NCBI GenBank assembly: GCA_949300325.1
Contig: CASGDQ010000044.1
Location: forward strand, 1-34,833
Origin: an uncultured Spirochaetales bacterium
Lineage (GTDB): Bacteria > Spirochaetota > Spirochaetia > Sphaerochaetales > Sphaerochaetaceae
Reading direction: 5' to 3'
DNA: 34,833 nucleotides
How positions within the stretch are numbered: position 1 is the first letter of the stretch; every line of letters begins with the position of its first letter. The notes beneath the pieces were generated by a model. It was not told the DNA's origin. It was given only the letters and a program-made list of their open reading frames with translations, and ran no database searches. A program made the translations under genes and the position numbers. Below are positions 27,783-34,833 of the stretch, piece after piece.

Positions 27783-29447
27783 TCACTCCATCTTGGCATG
27801 AGATTCAGCCTTATTTGCATACATATCCAAATCGGCTGCTGCGATCGCATCAACAATTGAAGTCTTGCGTCTGTTGAAGATGTGCTTGCCGGCAGAAAGC
27901 ACATCCGCCTCCCCCGATTCCTCGTCGGCACGCCTTTTCAGCTCCTCGAGCATCGCATCCACATCCTCTTCATCCTCAAGTGGGAAAACTGCAGCAAACT
28001 CATCCCCTCCTATACGGTATATGCTGGTATCCTTTGATGTGAAAACCTCCCTGAGAGCCTTTGCTACAGCGCGAAGCACAGAGTCGCCCCTGTCATGTCC
28101 GAATGTATCGTTTATCTGCTTGAGACGGTTCAAATCGGCTATGACAACACATATGTTCTTCTTGCCAAGAAGATACGCATCTGCATTGGAAAGGAAATTC
28201 TCATAGCTTTCCCTGTTCTTCAGGCCAGTGAGAGGATCGAGATAAGCGGTATATGCCCTGGCCTTTCTAATGTCATACCCTTCGTTGCTGAAGAAGAAAA
28301 CATAAAGGGTCCTGTAAATGACCAAGAAGGCTGCAATAAGGATGAAAGAATGCACTAAAAGCGAGCTTATATCCATATCCTCAAAAAGGAGATCTATCTC
28401 TTCCATCACAAAGGATATTACGAACGAGACAAGGGTGAAGATAAAGACAAGGACATCCTCCTTCTTGATGACCAAAAGATAAAGCGAATAAATCAAGAGC
28501 ATTATGCAATAGACGAGAACCATCACTGTAGCCAGCTGCAAGGTCTGCGCGAAATTGACAATCCTGAAAAAGCTCAGGATGCCCAAAGCAATATACAGCC
28601 CTATGAACGCCCGGCTGGATAAAGAGAACACAGCTAGGCCTTTTGAGCTGCGCAGCTCGTAGTTTCTTATAAAGTACTTGTAAAGCAGAAATGGGAAGAA
28701 ATATATGCACCAGTAGCTTATTGCGCTGGCGGTAAAAGGATTGGCAAAAAGAAGCTGGCGGGCGCTTGTCTGAGAAAACAGCCATAAGAACATGCATAGC
28801 GCCAGCTGTGAAAGCGAGGTAAGCGCCTTCTTCGTATCATGATCCTTCGAAACCTTTGTCAAAGCCAGCCCCATGCTTGCAACAAAAAGCATCGATACTG
28901 AGAATACGATCGTATAAGCGCCATTTATGAATACTGCCAATTCGGCCTGCACCTGATTGCCAAAAAATACATCACGCTGCCCGTTATTATAGCTTGAGGG
29001 GTTGTTTCTCTGTATTATCCTGATTTCATGACCGGCTGCATCTTCCGGAAGATCGATGTAATGGGAGAAAAGGAATCCGGCATCGCTCATGCCATCTTCA
29101 GGAAGCGACCATAGATATTCATAGATCACATTCCCATCGAAAAGTACCCTTACGGAAGCCAGTCCGGAAAGAAAATGCATCACATCCCCGTCTTCTACCC
29201 AGGAGGGAATCAGGAATCTGGTTTCTGTTGTTTCAATGCCATGCTTTTTAGAAAAATTATAGGGAAGCTTTCCTTCCTCGACAAACACGCCATCGGAATA
29301 GAATTCAGCCTCGCCGTCATAAGAGCGCAGATGGCGCTCGGTTGTTGGCAGAGGATAGGAATCCACAAAGAAACAGAGAAAAAAGAAGACAAGGAAAAAT
29401 AATACGACAGGAGAGAAAAACAGAAGCCGTTTGCACTTATACGTCAT
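27783..29447 (-). CDS. Membrane diguanylate cyclase (GGDEF) with extracytoplasmic sensor, second of two
   Basis: 554 residues. An N-terminal transmembrane segment (about 8-28) precedes an extracytoplasmic domain (about 30-175), a block of about seven hydrophobic spans (about 180-390) in the style of 7TMR-DISM receptors, and a GGDEF domain. The latter has DPLTGLKNRESYENF, IADLNRLKQINDTFGHDRGD and the intact GGDEF at 480-484, so it should make cyclic di-GMP. The RxxD inhibitory site before GGDEF is absent. The start ATG overlaps the previous gene's stop (ATGA) with AAGGAGG upstream. It is the last gene of the probable metN-metI-GGDEF-GGDEF operon. The ligand is unknown. Confidence 0.88.
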   Translation of the reverse strand: MTYKCKRLLFFSPVVLFFLVFFFLCFFVDSYPLPTTERHLRSYDGEAEFYSDGVFVEEGKLPYNFSKKHGIETTETRFLIPSWVEDGDVMHFLSGLASVRVLFDGNVIYEYLWSLPEDGMSDAGFLFSHYIDLPEDAAGHEIRIIQRNNPSSYNNGQRDVFFGNQVQAELAVFINGAYTIVFSVSMLFVASMGLALTKVSKDHDTKKALTSLSQLALCMFLWLFSQTSARQLLFANPFTASAISYWCIYFFPFLLYKYFIRNYELRSSKGLAVFSLSSRAFIGLYIALGILSFFRIVNFAQTLQLATVMVLVYCIMLLIYSLYLLVIKKEDVLVFIFTLVSFVISFVMEEIDLLFEDMDISSLLVHSFILIAAFLVIYRTLYVFFFSNEGYDIRKARAYTAYLDPLTGLKNRESYENFLSNADAYLLGKKNICVVIADLNRLKQINDTFGHDRGDSVLRAVAKALREVFTSKDTSIYRIGGDEFAAVFPLEDEEDVDAMLEELKRRADEESGEADVLSAGKHIFNRRKTSIVDAIAAADLDMYANKAESHAKME

Positions 29448-31102
29448 CTTTTTCCTCCTTTGCCGTATGCCTTCTTATTCATATAAAGCATGCGGTCGCA
29501 TTCCGCCATCACCTTCAAGACATCGGCATCAGCAGAGAAAGGAAGATAAGCGCAGCTCACACTTGTGCCGTGTGCTCTCAGTTCTTCCTGCACGAAAGAG
29601 ACCAGTGAAATGGCACGCTCCTCATCCCCTTGCAAAAAGACAGTAAACTCATCACCGCCCATCCTGAAGCCCGCATCATCATCTCCCAGCTGCGACTTTA
29701 TGCTCCTTCCCAATAATCTTATCACCTCATCGCCTACCAGATGGCCGAACCTGTCATTGATCTTCTTCATTTCGTTTATATCGAAAGCCACCACATAGCA
29801 AGGCTTATCAGAAGAGCGTACATGTGTCTCTTTCCAGTTCTCGAAGCCTCTTCTGTTCATCAGCTCCGACAGCCTGTCATAATGGCTTTTCAATATATAT
29901 CCGGAAACGTTGACAATCATGTCATGGTCTCCAAAGTAGGTAAAAACGCCCTCGAGGATGAAAAGCACTATCGAGAGCATGGTACATATCTCGATAATGA
30001 GATCGGCATACATGTCGTAGGTCACTATTCCTGAAGCCAAAAGGCTTACTATGTTTTTGACCACTAAAAGGATTATGGCAATGTAATACAAATAACGCCA
30101 GCGGCCGCTTCCCAGAAGATGATGTTTGATTGCCGCATGGACCAAAAACAGCTCATAAATTGGAACAAGAACAAGGAAAATATTATCAAAGGAGTCATAT
30201 CCGGCGATTCCAAATAATTCCAGCACACCGATTACGACATAGTAGATGCAGAAAAAAACCGCCGCAAGATGGAAGCCGCCATAAAGCTTCAGCATGCTTC
30301 CGGAACGGCTGATGTCATGAAGTATCATGAACACCACGAAGGGCTCCAAAAGAAGACAGGTGCGATGTATCAGCCCCATGAGCACCGGATTATTGCCCAC
30401 CAGGGAAAAGAGGATGCTGCTGGAAAACAGGTTTACAGACAATAGGAGAACCAAGACTCCGAAGGAGAATATTGTGCCGGCATATATGTTTCCTCTTGAG
30501 AAGACCGCTATAAGGACGATGAACAGGCCAAGCGTGAGGAAAAACGGTATCAGAATGATCATCACCTTATAGAAATCGAAGATGTAATGGAACAATGCTG
30601 AAGAAGAGCCTATCATCACGGCCCCGAGCTCAAGACGGGGAAGGATGACTGAGGAAGAGGGATATACGGTCTTCAGCTCCTTTCCTGCATCTTCAGGATA
30701 AAGGCGGACTGCATGGAAAACACGTATTTCAGGATAACCGATATAATCATCTTCTATCACCCAGGAATAACGCAGCTCATCACCGATATACACCTTTAAC
30801 CCGGTCTGCTTGGTAAAGAATACAAGATACTCCCCTGCTTTTATTTGTCCGGGCAGTACGGAATATAGGCTGTATGATGCATCCTCTGTGGCAGGCACGA
30901 TATACGGCAATTCGGTTTTTGCGAGAAAAACATCATCCTTGAAAATGGAAAAAGGGGCATCAAAGCGCAGTGCCCCATCTTGAGACGGGGCGCTGTAGCC
31001 TTGAAGGGTTCCATAGATCACAGGTGCAAATAATATAGCTAGCACCAATATGTGGAGAGCAAATATGGTTCCCTTTCTCTCATACCACCTTTTTTCCTCC
31101 AT
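29444..31102 (-). CDS. Membrane diguanylate cyclase (GGDEF) with extracytoplasmic sensor, first of two
   Basis: 552 residues, same plan as its neighbour: one N-terminal span (about 13-33), an extracytoplasmic region to about 170, a multi-span membrane block (about 175-400), then GGDEF at 482-486 with AFDINEMKKINDRFGHLVGDE. The usual DxLTGLxNR entry motif is altered to YDRLSELMNRRGF, and no RxxD inhibitory site is present. The two proteins look like diverged duplicates. The ATG lies 5 nt after the metI stop, without a strong Shine-Dalgarno, implying coupling to metI. Placement suggests its signal is linked to methionine uptake, but that is inference. Confidence 0.86.
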   Translation of the reverse strand: MEEKRWYERKGTIFALHILVLAILFAPVIYGTLQGYSAPSQDGALRFDAPFSIFKDDVFLAKTELPYIVPATEDASYSLYSVLPGQIKAGEYLVFFTKQTGLKVYIGDELRYSWVIEDDYIGYPEIRVFHAVRLYPEDAGKELKTVYPSSSVILPRLELGAVMIGSSSALFHYIFDFYKVMIILIPFFLTLGLFIVLIAVFSRGNIYAGTIFSFGVLVLLLSVNLFSSSILFSLVGNNPVLMGLIHRTCLLLEPFVVFMILHDISRSGSMLKLYGGFHLAAVFFCIYYVVIGVLELFGIAGYDSFDNIFLVLVPIYELFLVHAAIKHHLLGSGRWRYLYYIAIILLVVKNIVSLLASGIVTYDMYADLIIEICTMLSIVLFILEGVFTYFGDHDMIVNVSGYILKSHYDRLSELMNRRGFENWKETHVRSSDKPCYVVAFDINEMKKINDRFGHLVGDEVIRLLGRSIKSQLGDDDAGFRMGGDEFTVFLQGDEERAISLVSFVQEELRAHGTSVSCAYLPFSADADVLKVMAECDRMLYMNKKAYGKGGKR

Positions 31103-31107
31103 TCAAG

Positions 31108-31770
31108 TCACCGTCTTGAAATGAGATGATTGGAAAGCTTATTTCCTATTACCTGGATTATCTCCACCATCACAAGGATTATGATAACGGCGACAACCAT
31201 GTATGAAGGCATGAAACGCTGATAGCCATAACGGATCGCCAAGTCTCCCAGCCCTCCGCCTCCGAGCGCACCGGCCATTGCAGAATAGCCGATCAGGTTG
31301 ATTATGGTCAAAGTCACACCGGATACCAAGCTCGGCATGGCTTCCGGAATCAGGACTTTCCTGATTATCTGCCAATTGGTGGATCCCATGGCGCGCGCAG
31401 CCTGCACAACACCGGGATCTATCTCCTTAAGAGCAGACTCGACAATACGTGCCACAAAAGGAGCTGCCGCTATGGAAAGAGGCACTATCGTTGCAGCAGT
31501 TCCGATCGATGTGCCAATGATCAATCTGGAAAGCGGCATCAATATGATTATCAATATTATGAACGGGAAGCTTCTGAACACATTGACTATTCTCGAAAGA
31601 ATGCTGTTCAAAATCGGCATGGGATGTATTCCTCCATGCTCCTCCGCGCCGCTTGCATGAAGCAGCACTCCAAGGGGAAGCCCTATTATGCAGGAGAATA
31701 TTGTAGAAAACACCACCATTATCAATGTTTCCCAGGTGGAAGCCATAACTATAGGCAGTATCTTATTCAT
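31108..31770 (-). CDS. metI: Methionine ABC transporter permease MetI
   Basis: 220 residues, five or so membrane spans, with the permease coupling motif EIDPGVVQAARAMGSTNWQIIRKVLIPEAMPSLVSG and the GALGGGGLGDLAIRYGYQRF stretch typical of MetI. It forms the membrane channel that pairs with MetN. Its start lies 8 bp inside the end of metN, so translation is coupled. A GGDEF gene follows after 5 nt. Confidence 0.95.
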   Translation of the reverse strand: MNKILPIVMASTWETLIMVVFSTIFSCIIGLPLGVLLHASGAEEHGGIHPMPILNSILSRIVNVFRSFPFIILIIILMPLSRLIIGTSIGTAATIVPLSIAAAPFVARIVESALKEIDPGVVQAARAMGSTNWQIIRKVLIPEAMPSLVSGVTLTIINLIGYSAMAGALGGGGLGDLAIRYGYQRFMPSYMVVAVIIILVMVEIIQVIGNKLSNHLISRR

Positions 31771-32761
31771 TGCTATCCTCCTCCACGATTATTCCCTTAT
31801 CAATCAGGTTGGATATGGCCTTCTTTGCAGTCTCCGGGTCAGGCCCGATATCGCATACCATCACACCCATCTCCTCCCCGGATACATTCTGGACTCCAGC
31901 CGCTCTTATATTGAAAACCGCACCGGTTTCGGCAGAAACAGTGGACAATATAGGCGCATCGGTCTTGCTGCCGCGAAAGCGCAGGGTATAATGCCCTCCA
32001 TCCTGCGACCAACGGACGACAGACTCCCTGACATTAGTAAGAGATGAAAGGAAATCCTTTGTCACAGGGGATTTCGGATTGGCAAAAATCTGCTGCACAG
32101 AAGCCTGCTCCACAACCTTTCCAGAATCAAGGACGGCAACATAATCACAGGCATCCCTGACAACCTCCATCTGGTGGGTTATCATGACCACGGTGAGATT
32201 CATCTTTTTCTGAATATCTTTTATCAGCTGGAGGATAGACCTCGTGGTCTGAGGATCCAGCGCGCTTGTAGCCTCATCGCAGAAAAGGATATCAGGATTT
32301 GTAGCAAGGGCGCGAGCTATGGCAACCCTCTGCTTCTGGCCTCCGGAAAGCGTCGATATCGGAGCATCCCCGCGTCCGGCAAGGCCGACCAGATCCAAAA
32401 GCTCCTCACATCTTTTTTTGATATGGCTTTTATCCATTCCGCATATTTCCATAGGATATGCTATATTCCCTTGCGCATTACGGGAAGAAAACAGGTTGAA
32501 GGTCTGGAAAATCATTCCGATTTTCCTTCTTTCCTGTATAAGGGCGCGCTTTTCAAGATTATCCACCCTCTTATCATCGTAATACACCTCTCCCTCATCC
32601 GGCCTTTCAAGCATGGATATCAACCGGACCAAGGTGGATTTTCCTGCACCGCTTTTACCTATTATTCCAAAAACAGTATTCGAGGGGATAGTAAGGCTGA
32701 CGCCGTCGACGGCATGCAATCCCCCATAATTCCTTTTGAGATTCTCCAGTCTGATCTGCAT
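31763..32761 (-). CDS. metN: Methionine ABC transporter ATP-binding protein MetN
   Basis: 332 residues. Walker A GKSGAGKS is at 35-42, the signature LSGGQ at 138-142, and Walker B ILFCDE at 158-163. The C-terminal region (about 240-332, VRWSQDGGHYTLRFRGSK...) matches the NIL regulatory domain that binds methionine and inhibits the transporter. The ATG at 32761 is preferred, with AGAGG 6 nt upstream; a GTG directly before it is the alternative. It leads metN-metI-GGDEF-GGDEF, while metQ is apart with separate control. Confidence 0.95.
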   Translation of the reverse strand: MQIRLENLKRNYGGLHAVDGVSLTIPSNTVFGIIGKSGAGKSTLVRLISMLERPDEGEVYYDDKRVDNLEKRALIQERRKIGMIFQTFNLFSSRNAQGNIAYPMEICGMDKSHIKKRCEELLDLVGLAGRGDAPISTLSGGQKQRVAIARALATNPDILFCDEATSALDPQTTRSILQLIKDIQKKMNLTVVMITHQMEVVRDACDYVAVLDSGKVVEQASVQQIFANPKSPVTKDFLSSLTNVRESVVRWSQDGGHYTLRFRGSKTDAPILSTVSAETGAVFNIRAAGVQNVSGEEMGVMVCDIGPDPETAKKAISNLIDKGIIVEEDSNE

Positions 32762-32779
32762 CACTAACCTCTGAGTAAA

Positions 32780-32788
32780 AATATATCA
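32780..32788 (-). promoter_or_regulatory. Possible extended -10 promoter of metN
   Basis: TGATATATT on the minus strand, 18 nt before the metN ATG, with no good -35. It lies in the 62-nt gap after the glutaredoxin-like gene. No leader ORF, T-box or SAM riboswitch fits in this gap. Confidence 0.4.
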
Positions 32789-32823
32789 GATAAGACGTTT
32801 AAAGAAAAGAAATCCACGACTTG

Positions 32824-33087
32824 TTATCTATTCAATACAGAAGAAAATATCTGCTGAAGCTCCTTCTTGGAAATATCCCCTTCATGAAGCTTCTCATTTC
32901 CATAATAAAACGTCGGAACGTAATAGTAATCAAACTGATCGGCAATCTCAGGATTCTTCCTCTCGTCTATCCTATTGATTGTAAGTGCGGAGAATTCTGG
33001 ATTTTCCCTAAATAGGTCAGCAATATATTTCTCTGCCTTCTTGCAATACGGACAACCTTCAAAATGGAACATCGTTATTTCTTTCAT
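32824..33087 (-). CDS. Glutaredoxin/thioredoxin-like protein
   Basis: 87 residues: MKEITMFHFEGCPYCKKAEKYI carries the CPYC redox motif (Cys12, Cys15), and YYVPTFYYGNEKLHEGD has the cis-proline after the second strand. This is a compact thioredoxin fold that should reduce disulfides or glutathione-type mixed disulfides. The ATG at 33087 has GGAGTG upstream; longer readings enter the 5S rRNA gene and are not real. It starts only 23 nt after the 5S gene and I see no promoter of its own, so it may be expressed by read-through. Confidence 0.85.
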   Translation of the reverse strand: MKEITMFHFEGCPYCKKAEKYIADLFRENPEFSALTINRIDERKNPEIADQFDYYYVPTFYYGNEKLHEGDISKKELQQIFSSVLNR

Positions 33088-33110
33088 AAAAACACTCCGC
33101 GAAAAAAAAA

Positions 33111-33223
33111 TCTGGCAACGACCTACTCTCCCACAGACGAGCTGCAGTACCATCGGCGCGGGAGCGTTTTACTTACGTGTTCGGGATGGGAACGTGTATT
33201 TCCACTCCGCTATTGATACCAGA
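33111..33223 (-). rRNA. rrf: 5S ribosomal RNA, copy 1 (inner)
   Basis: 113 nt on the minus strand containing the 5S core (CCCATCCCGAACACG, GATGGTACTGC, GTGGGAGAGTAGGTC). The interior of about 95 nt is identical to the second copy at 34718-34830. Only helix I differs: TCTGGTATCA / TTGCCAGA, with one U-U mismatch in an otherwise compensated stem. Nine T follow the 3' end. It has its own promoter whose predicted start coincides with the mature 5' end, so it can be expressed as a single-gene 5S unit. Confidence 0.95.
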
Positions 33224-33230
33224 CTAGGAA

Positions 33231-33259
33231 AGTATGCCTGAAAGAAATAAAAAAAGCAA
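33231..33259 (-). promoter_or_regulatory. Probable promoter of 5S copy 1
   Basis: TTGCTT (33254-33259), 17 bp, CATACT (33231-33236); the expected start, 7 nt downstream, is 33224, one base before the 5S gene. Confidence 0.5.
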
Positions 33260-33275
33260 TAGCCAAAACCAGTTT

Positions 33276-33355
33276 AGCTGCTGAACAGTGATGCAATTTC
33301 AAATCAGCATCACTAAAAAGTGCTAATAAGCAGCTTAGCTTTCCATCAAAGGCTA
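33276..33355. repeat. Cluster of inverted repeats in the 5S - AAA+ gene gap
   Basis: The 263-nt gap between 5S copy 1 and the AAA+ gene holds nested inverted repeats: AGTGATGC / GCATCACT (33287-33294, 33307-33314, perfect), AGCTGCT / AGCAGCT (33276-33282, 33329-33335) and TTAGC / GCTAA (about 33335-33355). They could be remnants of rRNA-operon processing stems or a protein-binding region. The rest (33356-33486) is AT-rich without a recognisable gene or strong promoter. Confidence 0.5.
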
Positions 33356-33486
33356 AACAAAAGTAAGCATAAAAAAAAGCTGTAGAAAATAAGAACGCCC
33401 TAAAAAAAATATTTAATTGAGGCAGAAAACCATGTTACCCTTACTGTACACGGAAGAGAGAAAAGAATGTAACGTAATGGGAGATT

Positions 33487-34647
33487 ATGGATTTATATTT
33501 ACTGCAACATCGAACTACAGACAAAATCCAACAGGAATTTTTCGACAATTTTTCTGACTTGAGAATCAACATCATAACAAGTTTTTCAAAATTGGAAGAA
33601 CTTAAATGCATAGAACAAAACTCAATTTTCATTCTTTATGATGATTTCAAGCATCGGTATGAGTCATATGCTTTTCTAATGGAAAAAAATATCCTTGCTC
33701 TTATCATAGTAAGCGAACTTGAAAGCAGGATCACTTCATTCAAGAAGAATAACGTACACCTCCTTGCCTCCCCTGTGGACACTAGGAAGCTGCATGATCT
33801 TATAAAGAATATCTTAGAAACAGAAAAAGAAGCTTTGGTTCCGGATGAGGAAATAATTTGGGGAAAAAGCAAGGTTATGAAGGAAATAAGGGAATTATTG
33901 CATAAGTTCTCAAAAAACAAGCAGCCAGTTCTTATAGCAGGTCCAATTGGAAGCGGGAAAACCTTCTTTGCAAGATATCTGGCAAAGCTATCAGCCAATG
34001 GCAATGAAATCATTGAGGTCAACAGTGCAACCATAAATGATAGCTTGGGAGAGGATTTGCTGTTTGGACATACGATCGGGGCATACACTAACTGCAAGGA
34101 TAAAAGAGTAGGATTATGCAAGCTTGCAGAAAATTCAGTATTGTTCATGGATGAATTCCACACCTTGCCATTATCTGTGCAGCCAAAGCTTTTAAGAGTT
34201 CTGGAAACAGGAAAATTCCGCCCAATCGGTTCGGATAAGGAGATAACAACCAATTTCAAGCTCGTTGCAGCCTCATCTGCCACAAGAAAAGAATTGGAAG
34301 AAAAGCTTCTTCCAGAGCTTTTGGCAAGGATCGGACCATACAGGTTGGAAATCCCCTCTTTGAAAGAAAGGATCAAGGATATGATCCTCTTCATAGATAA
34401 AATGGAAAAGGAAATGATGAAGACCTACGGCAAAAAAGGCAAGCTCATCACAGATCTAGGTCCATGGCAGAGATATGAATGGCCAGGAAATATCAGGGAG
34501 CTGGCAAAAAATGTATTTTTCTTCTTTGAAACTGGAAAACTTCCATATACCCTGAAGGAAAACGAAGAAAAATACAAATTAGAGCATCCAGAGGAAATTG
34601 ATGAAAAAGGGAAGCTCAAAAGGATACGCAAACGCAGCCGGAAATAG
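33487..34647 (+). CDS. NtrC-type AAA+ ATPase with degenerate GAFTGA loop and no HTH
   Basis: 386 residues. Residues 1-112 read like a response-regulator receiver that has lost key residues (FILYDD is kept, but the conserved lysine region is LLASPVDTRKL). The AAA+ domain has Walker A GPIGSGKT (152-159), Walker B VLFMDE (218-223), LPLSVQPKLLRVLETGKFRPIGS and WPGNIREL (332-339). The sigma54-contact loop is GAYTNC (198-203) instead of GAFTGA. There is no C-terminal Fis-type helix-turn-helix; the protein ends in a basic tail KGKLKRIRKRSRK. The gene is visibly more AT-rich than its neighbours and opposite in direction to both flanking 5S genes. The start has GGGAG close to the ATG. Confidence 0.8.
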   Translation: MDLYLLQHRTTDKIQQEFFDNFSDLRINIITSFSKLEELKCIEQNSIFILYDDFKHRYESYAFLMEKNILALIIVSELESRITSFKKNNVHLLASPVDTRKLHDLIKNILETEKEALVPDEEIIWGKSKVMKEIRELLHKFSKNKQPVLIAGPIGSGKTFFARYLAKLSANGNEIIEVNSATINDSLGEDLLFGHTIGAYTNCKDKRVGLCKLAENSVLFMDEFHTLPLSVQPKLLRVLETGKFRPIGSDKEITTNFKLVAASSATRKELEEKLLPELLARIGPYRLEIPSLKERIKDMILFIDKMEKEMMKTYGKKGKLITDLGPWQRYEWPGNIRELAKNVFFFFETGKLPYTLKENEEKYKLEHPEEIDEKGKLKRIRKRSRK

Positions 34648-34654
34648 CTTAAAG

Positions 34655-34678
34655 AAAAAAAAAGAGCCAAAATGGCTC
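34655..34678 (-). terminator. Terminator downstream of 5S copy 2
   Basis: GAGCCA / TGGCTC (3-nt loop) followed by nine T on the minus strand. It lies 40 nt past the 5S copy 2 end and 7 nt beyond the stop of the facing AAA+ gene; on the plus strand no good T-run follows. It probably ends the rRNA operon entering from the right. Confidence 0.85.
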
Positions 34679-34717
34679 GAAATAAATATAAGTAAAAAGG
34701 GAAAGAGCAAAAAAAAA

Positions 34718-34830
34718 CCTGGCAGCGACCTACTCTCCCACAGACGAGCTGCAGTACCATCGGCGCGGGAGCGTTTTACTTACGTGTTCGGGATGGGAAC
34801 GTGTATTTCCACTCCGCTATGGCCACCAGG
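34718..34830 (-). rRNA. rrf: 5S ribosomal RNA, copy 2 (outer)
   Basis: 113 nt on the minus strand with a fully paired helix I (CCTGGTGGC / GTCGCTGCCAGG) and the same core as copy 1. Nine T follow the 3' end. Three bases remain to the window edge, so the 23S gene, if present, would be just outside to the right. The two 5S genes form direct repeats of about 95 identical bases, 1.6 kb apart, flanking the AAA+ gene. Confidence 0.96.
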
Positions 34831-34833
34831 AGG

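Noticed and set aside
32824..33153. Longer form of the glutaredoxin-like protein beginning MVLQLVCGRVGRC, and a similar frame at 34425-34760.
   Set aside because: The extra N-terminal residues are translated 5S rRNA sequence; the ATG at 33087 has a Shine-Dalgarno and the family start. The second frame is antisense to the AAA+ gene plus 5S.
33400..33486. A sigma54 (-24/-12) promoter before the AAA+ gene.
   Set aside because: No GG-N10-GC element with acceptable context; only weak, ambiguous -35/-10-like sequences.
34664..34678. Terminator for the AAA+ gene on the plus strand.
   Set aside because: The hairpin is symmetrical, but on the plus strand it is followed by GAAATAAAT, not a T-run; the T-run is on the minus strand, so it serves the rRNA direction.

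Overview
The window looks like chromosomal DNA of a spirochaete. Sphaerochaeta or a close relative fits best, judged from how the ribosomal, RNA polymerase and EF-Tu proteins read and from a secreted binding protein with a 'FASGSKE'-type signal-peptide end. That assignment is inference from memory, not a search. Most genes lie on the minus strand, and several good sigma70-type promoters (TTGACA / 17 bp / TAnnnT) are visible.

Right-to-left, 1-15300 is the transcription/translation block. A near-consensus promoter at 15265-15293 drives tRNA-Thr, rpmG, tRNA-Trp, secE, nusG, rplK, rplA, rplJ, rplL, rpoB, rpoC, rpsL and rpsG, ending at an intrinsic terminator at 2533-2556. Structured RNA lies in the nusG-rplK, rplL-rpoB and rpoC-rpsL gaps. 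fusA is absent from its common place. A second promoter (1672-1700) with a structured leader of about 160 nt drives tuf and rpsJ, which runs off the left edge. Two small genes (a TSCPD-domain protein and an unrecognised acidic protein) sit between the two units.

15300-26600 is an ordinary metabolic and stress region: glycogen phosphorylase, a DUF554 membrane protein divergent from a MobA-like nucleotidyltransferase, ClpB, a TetR regulator divergent from a small desulfoferrodoxin (superoxide reductase) with a perfect 24-bp palindrome between them, ornithine carbamoyltransferase, RmuC and an aldose epimerase.

26600-32800 is a methionine-uptake region. metN-metI are followed tightly by two membrane GGDEF proteins. 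metQ lies downstream with its own promoter and a 20-codon leader ORF containing six Met codons, three of them consecutive. Codons 12-14 of that leader are complementary to the metQ Shine-Dalgarno region. This looks like a methionine-sensing leader-peptide attenuator and is the most interesting candidate here.

32800-34833 holds a small glutaredoxin-like gene placed just behind a 5S rRNA gene, then an AT-rich gene on the opposite strand for an NtrC-type AAA+ ATPase with a ruined GAFTGA loop and no DNA-binding domain. A second 5S gene, almost identical to the first, lies at the right edge and is presumably the end of an rRNA operon outside the window.

A recurring theme is genes with no Shine-Dalgarno whose ATG lies 6-7 nt behind a -10 box (TSCPD gene, DUF554, nucleotidyltransferase, aldose epimerase, perhaps tetR and the acidic protein). 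This suggests leaderless mRNAs.
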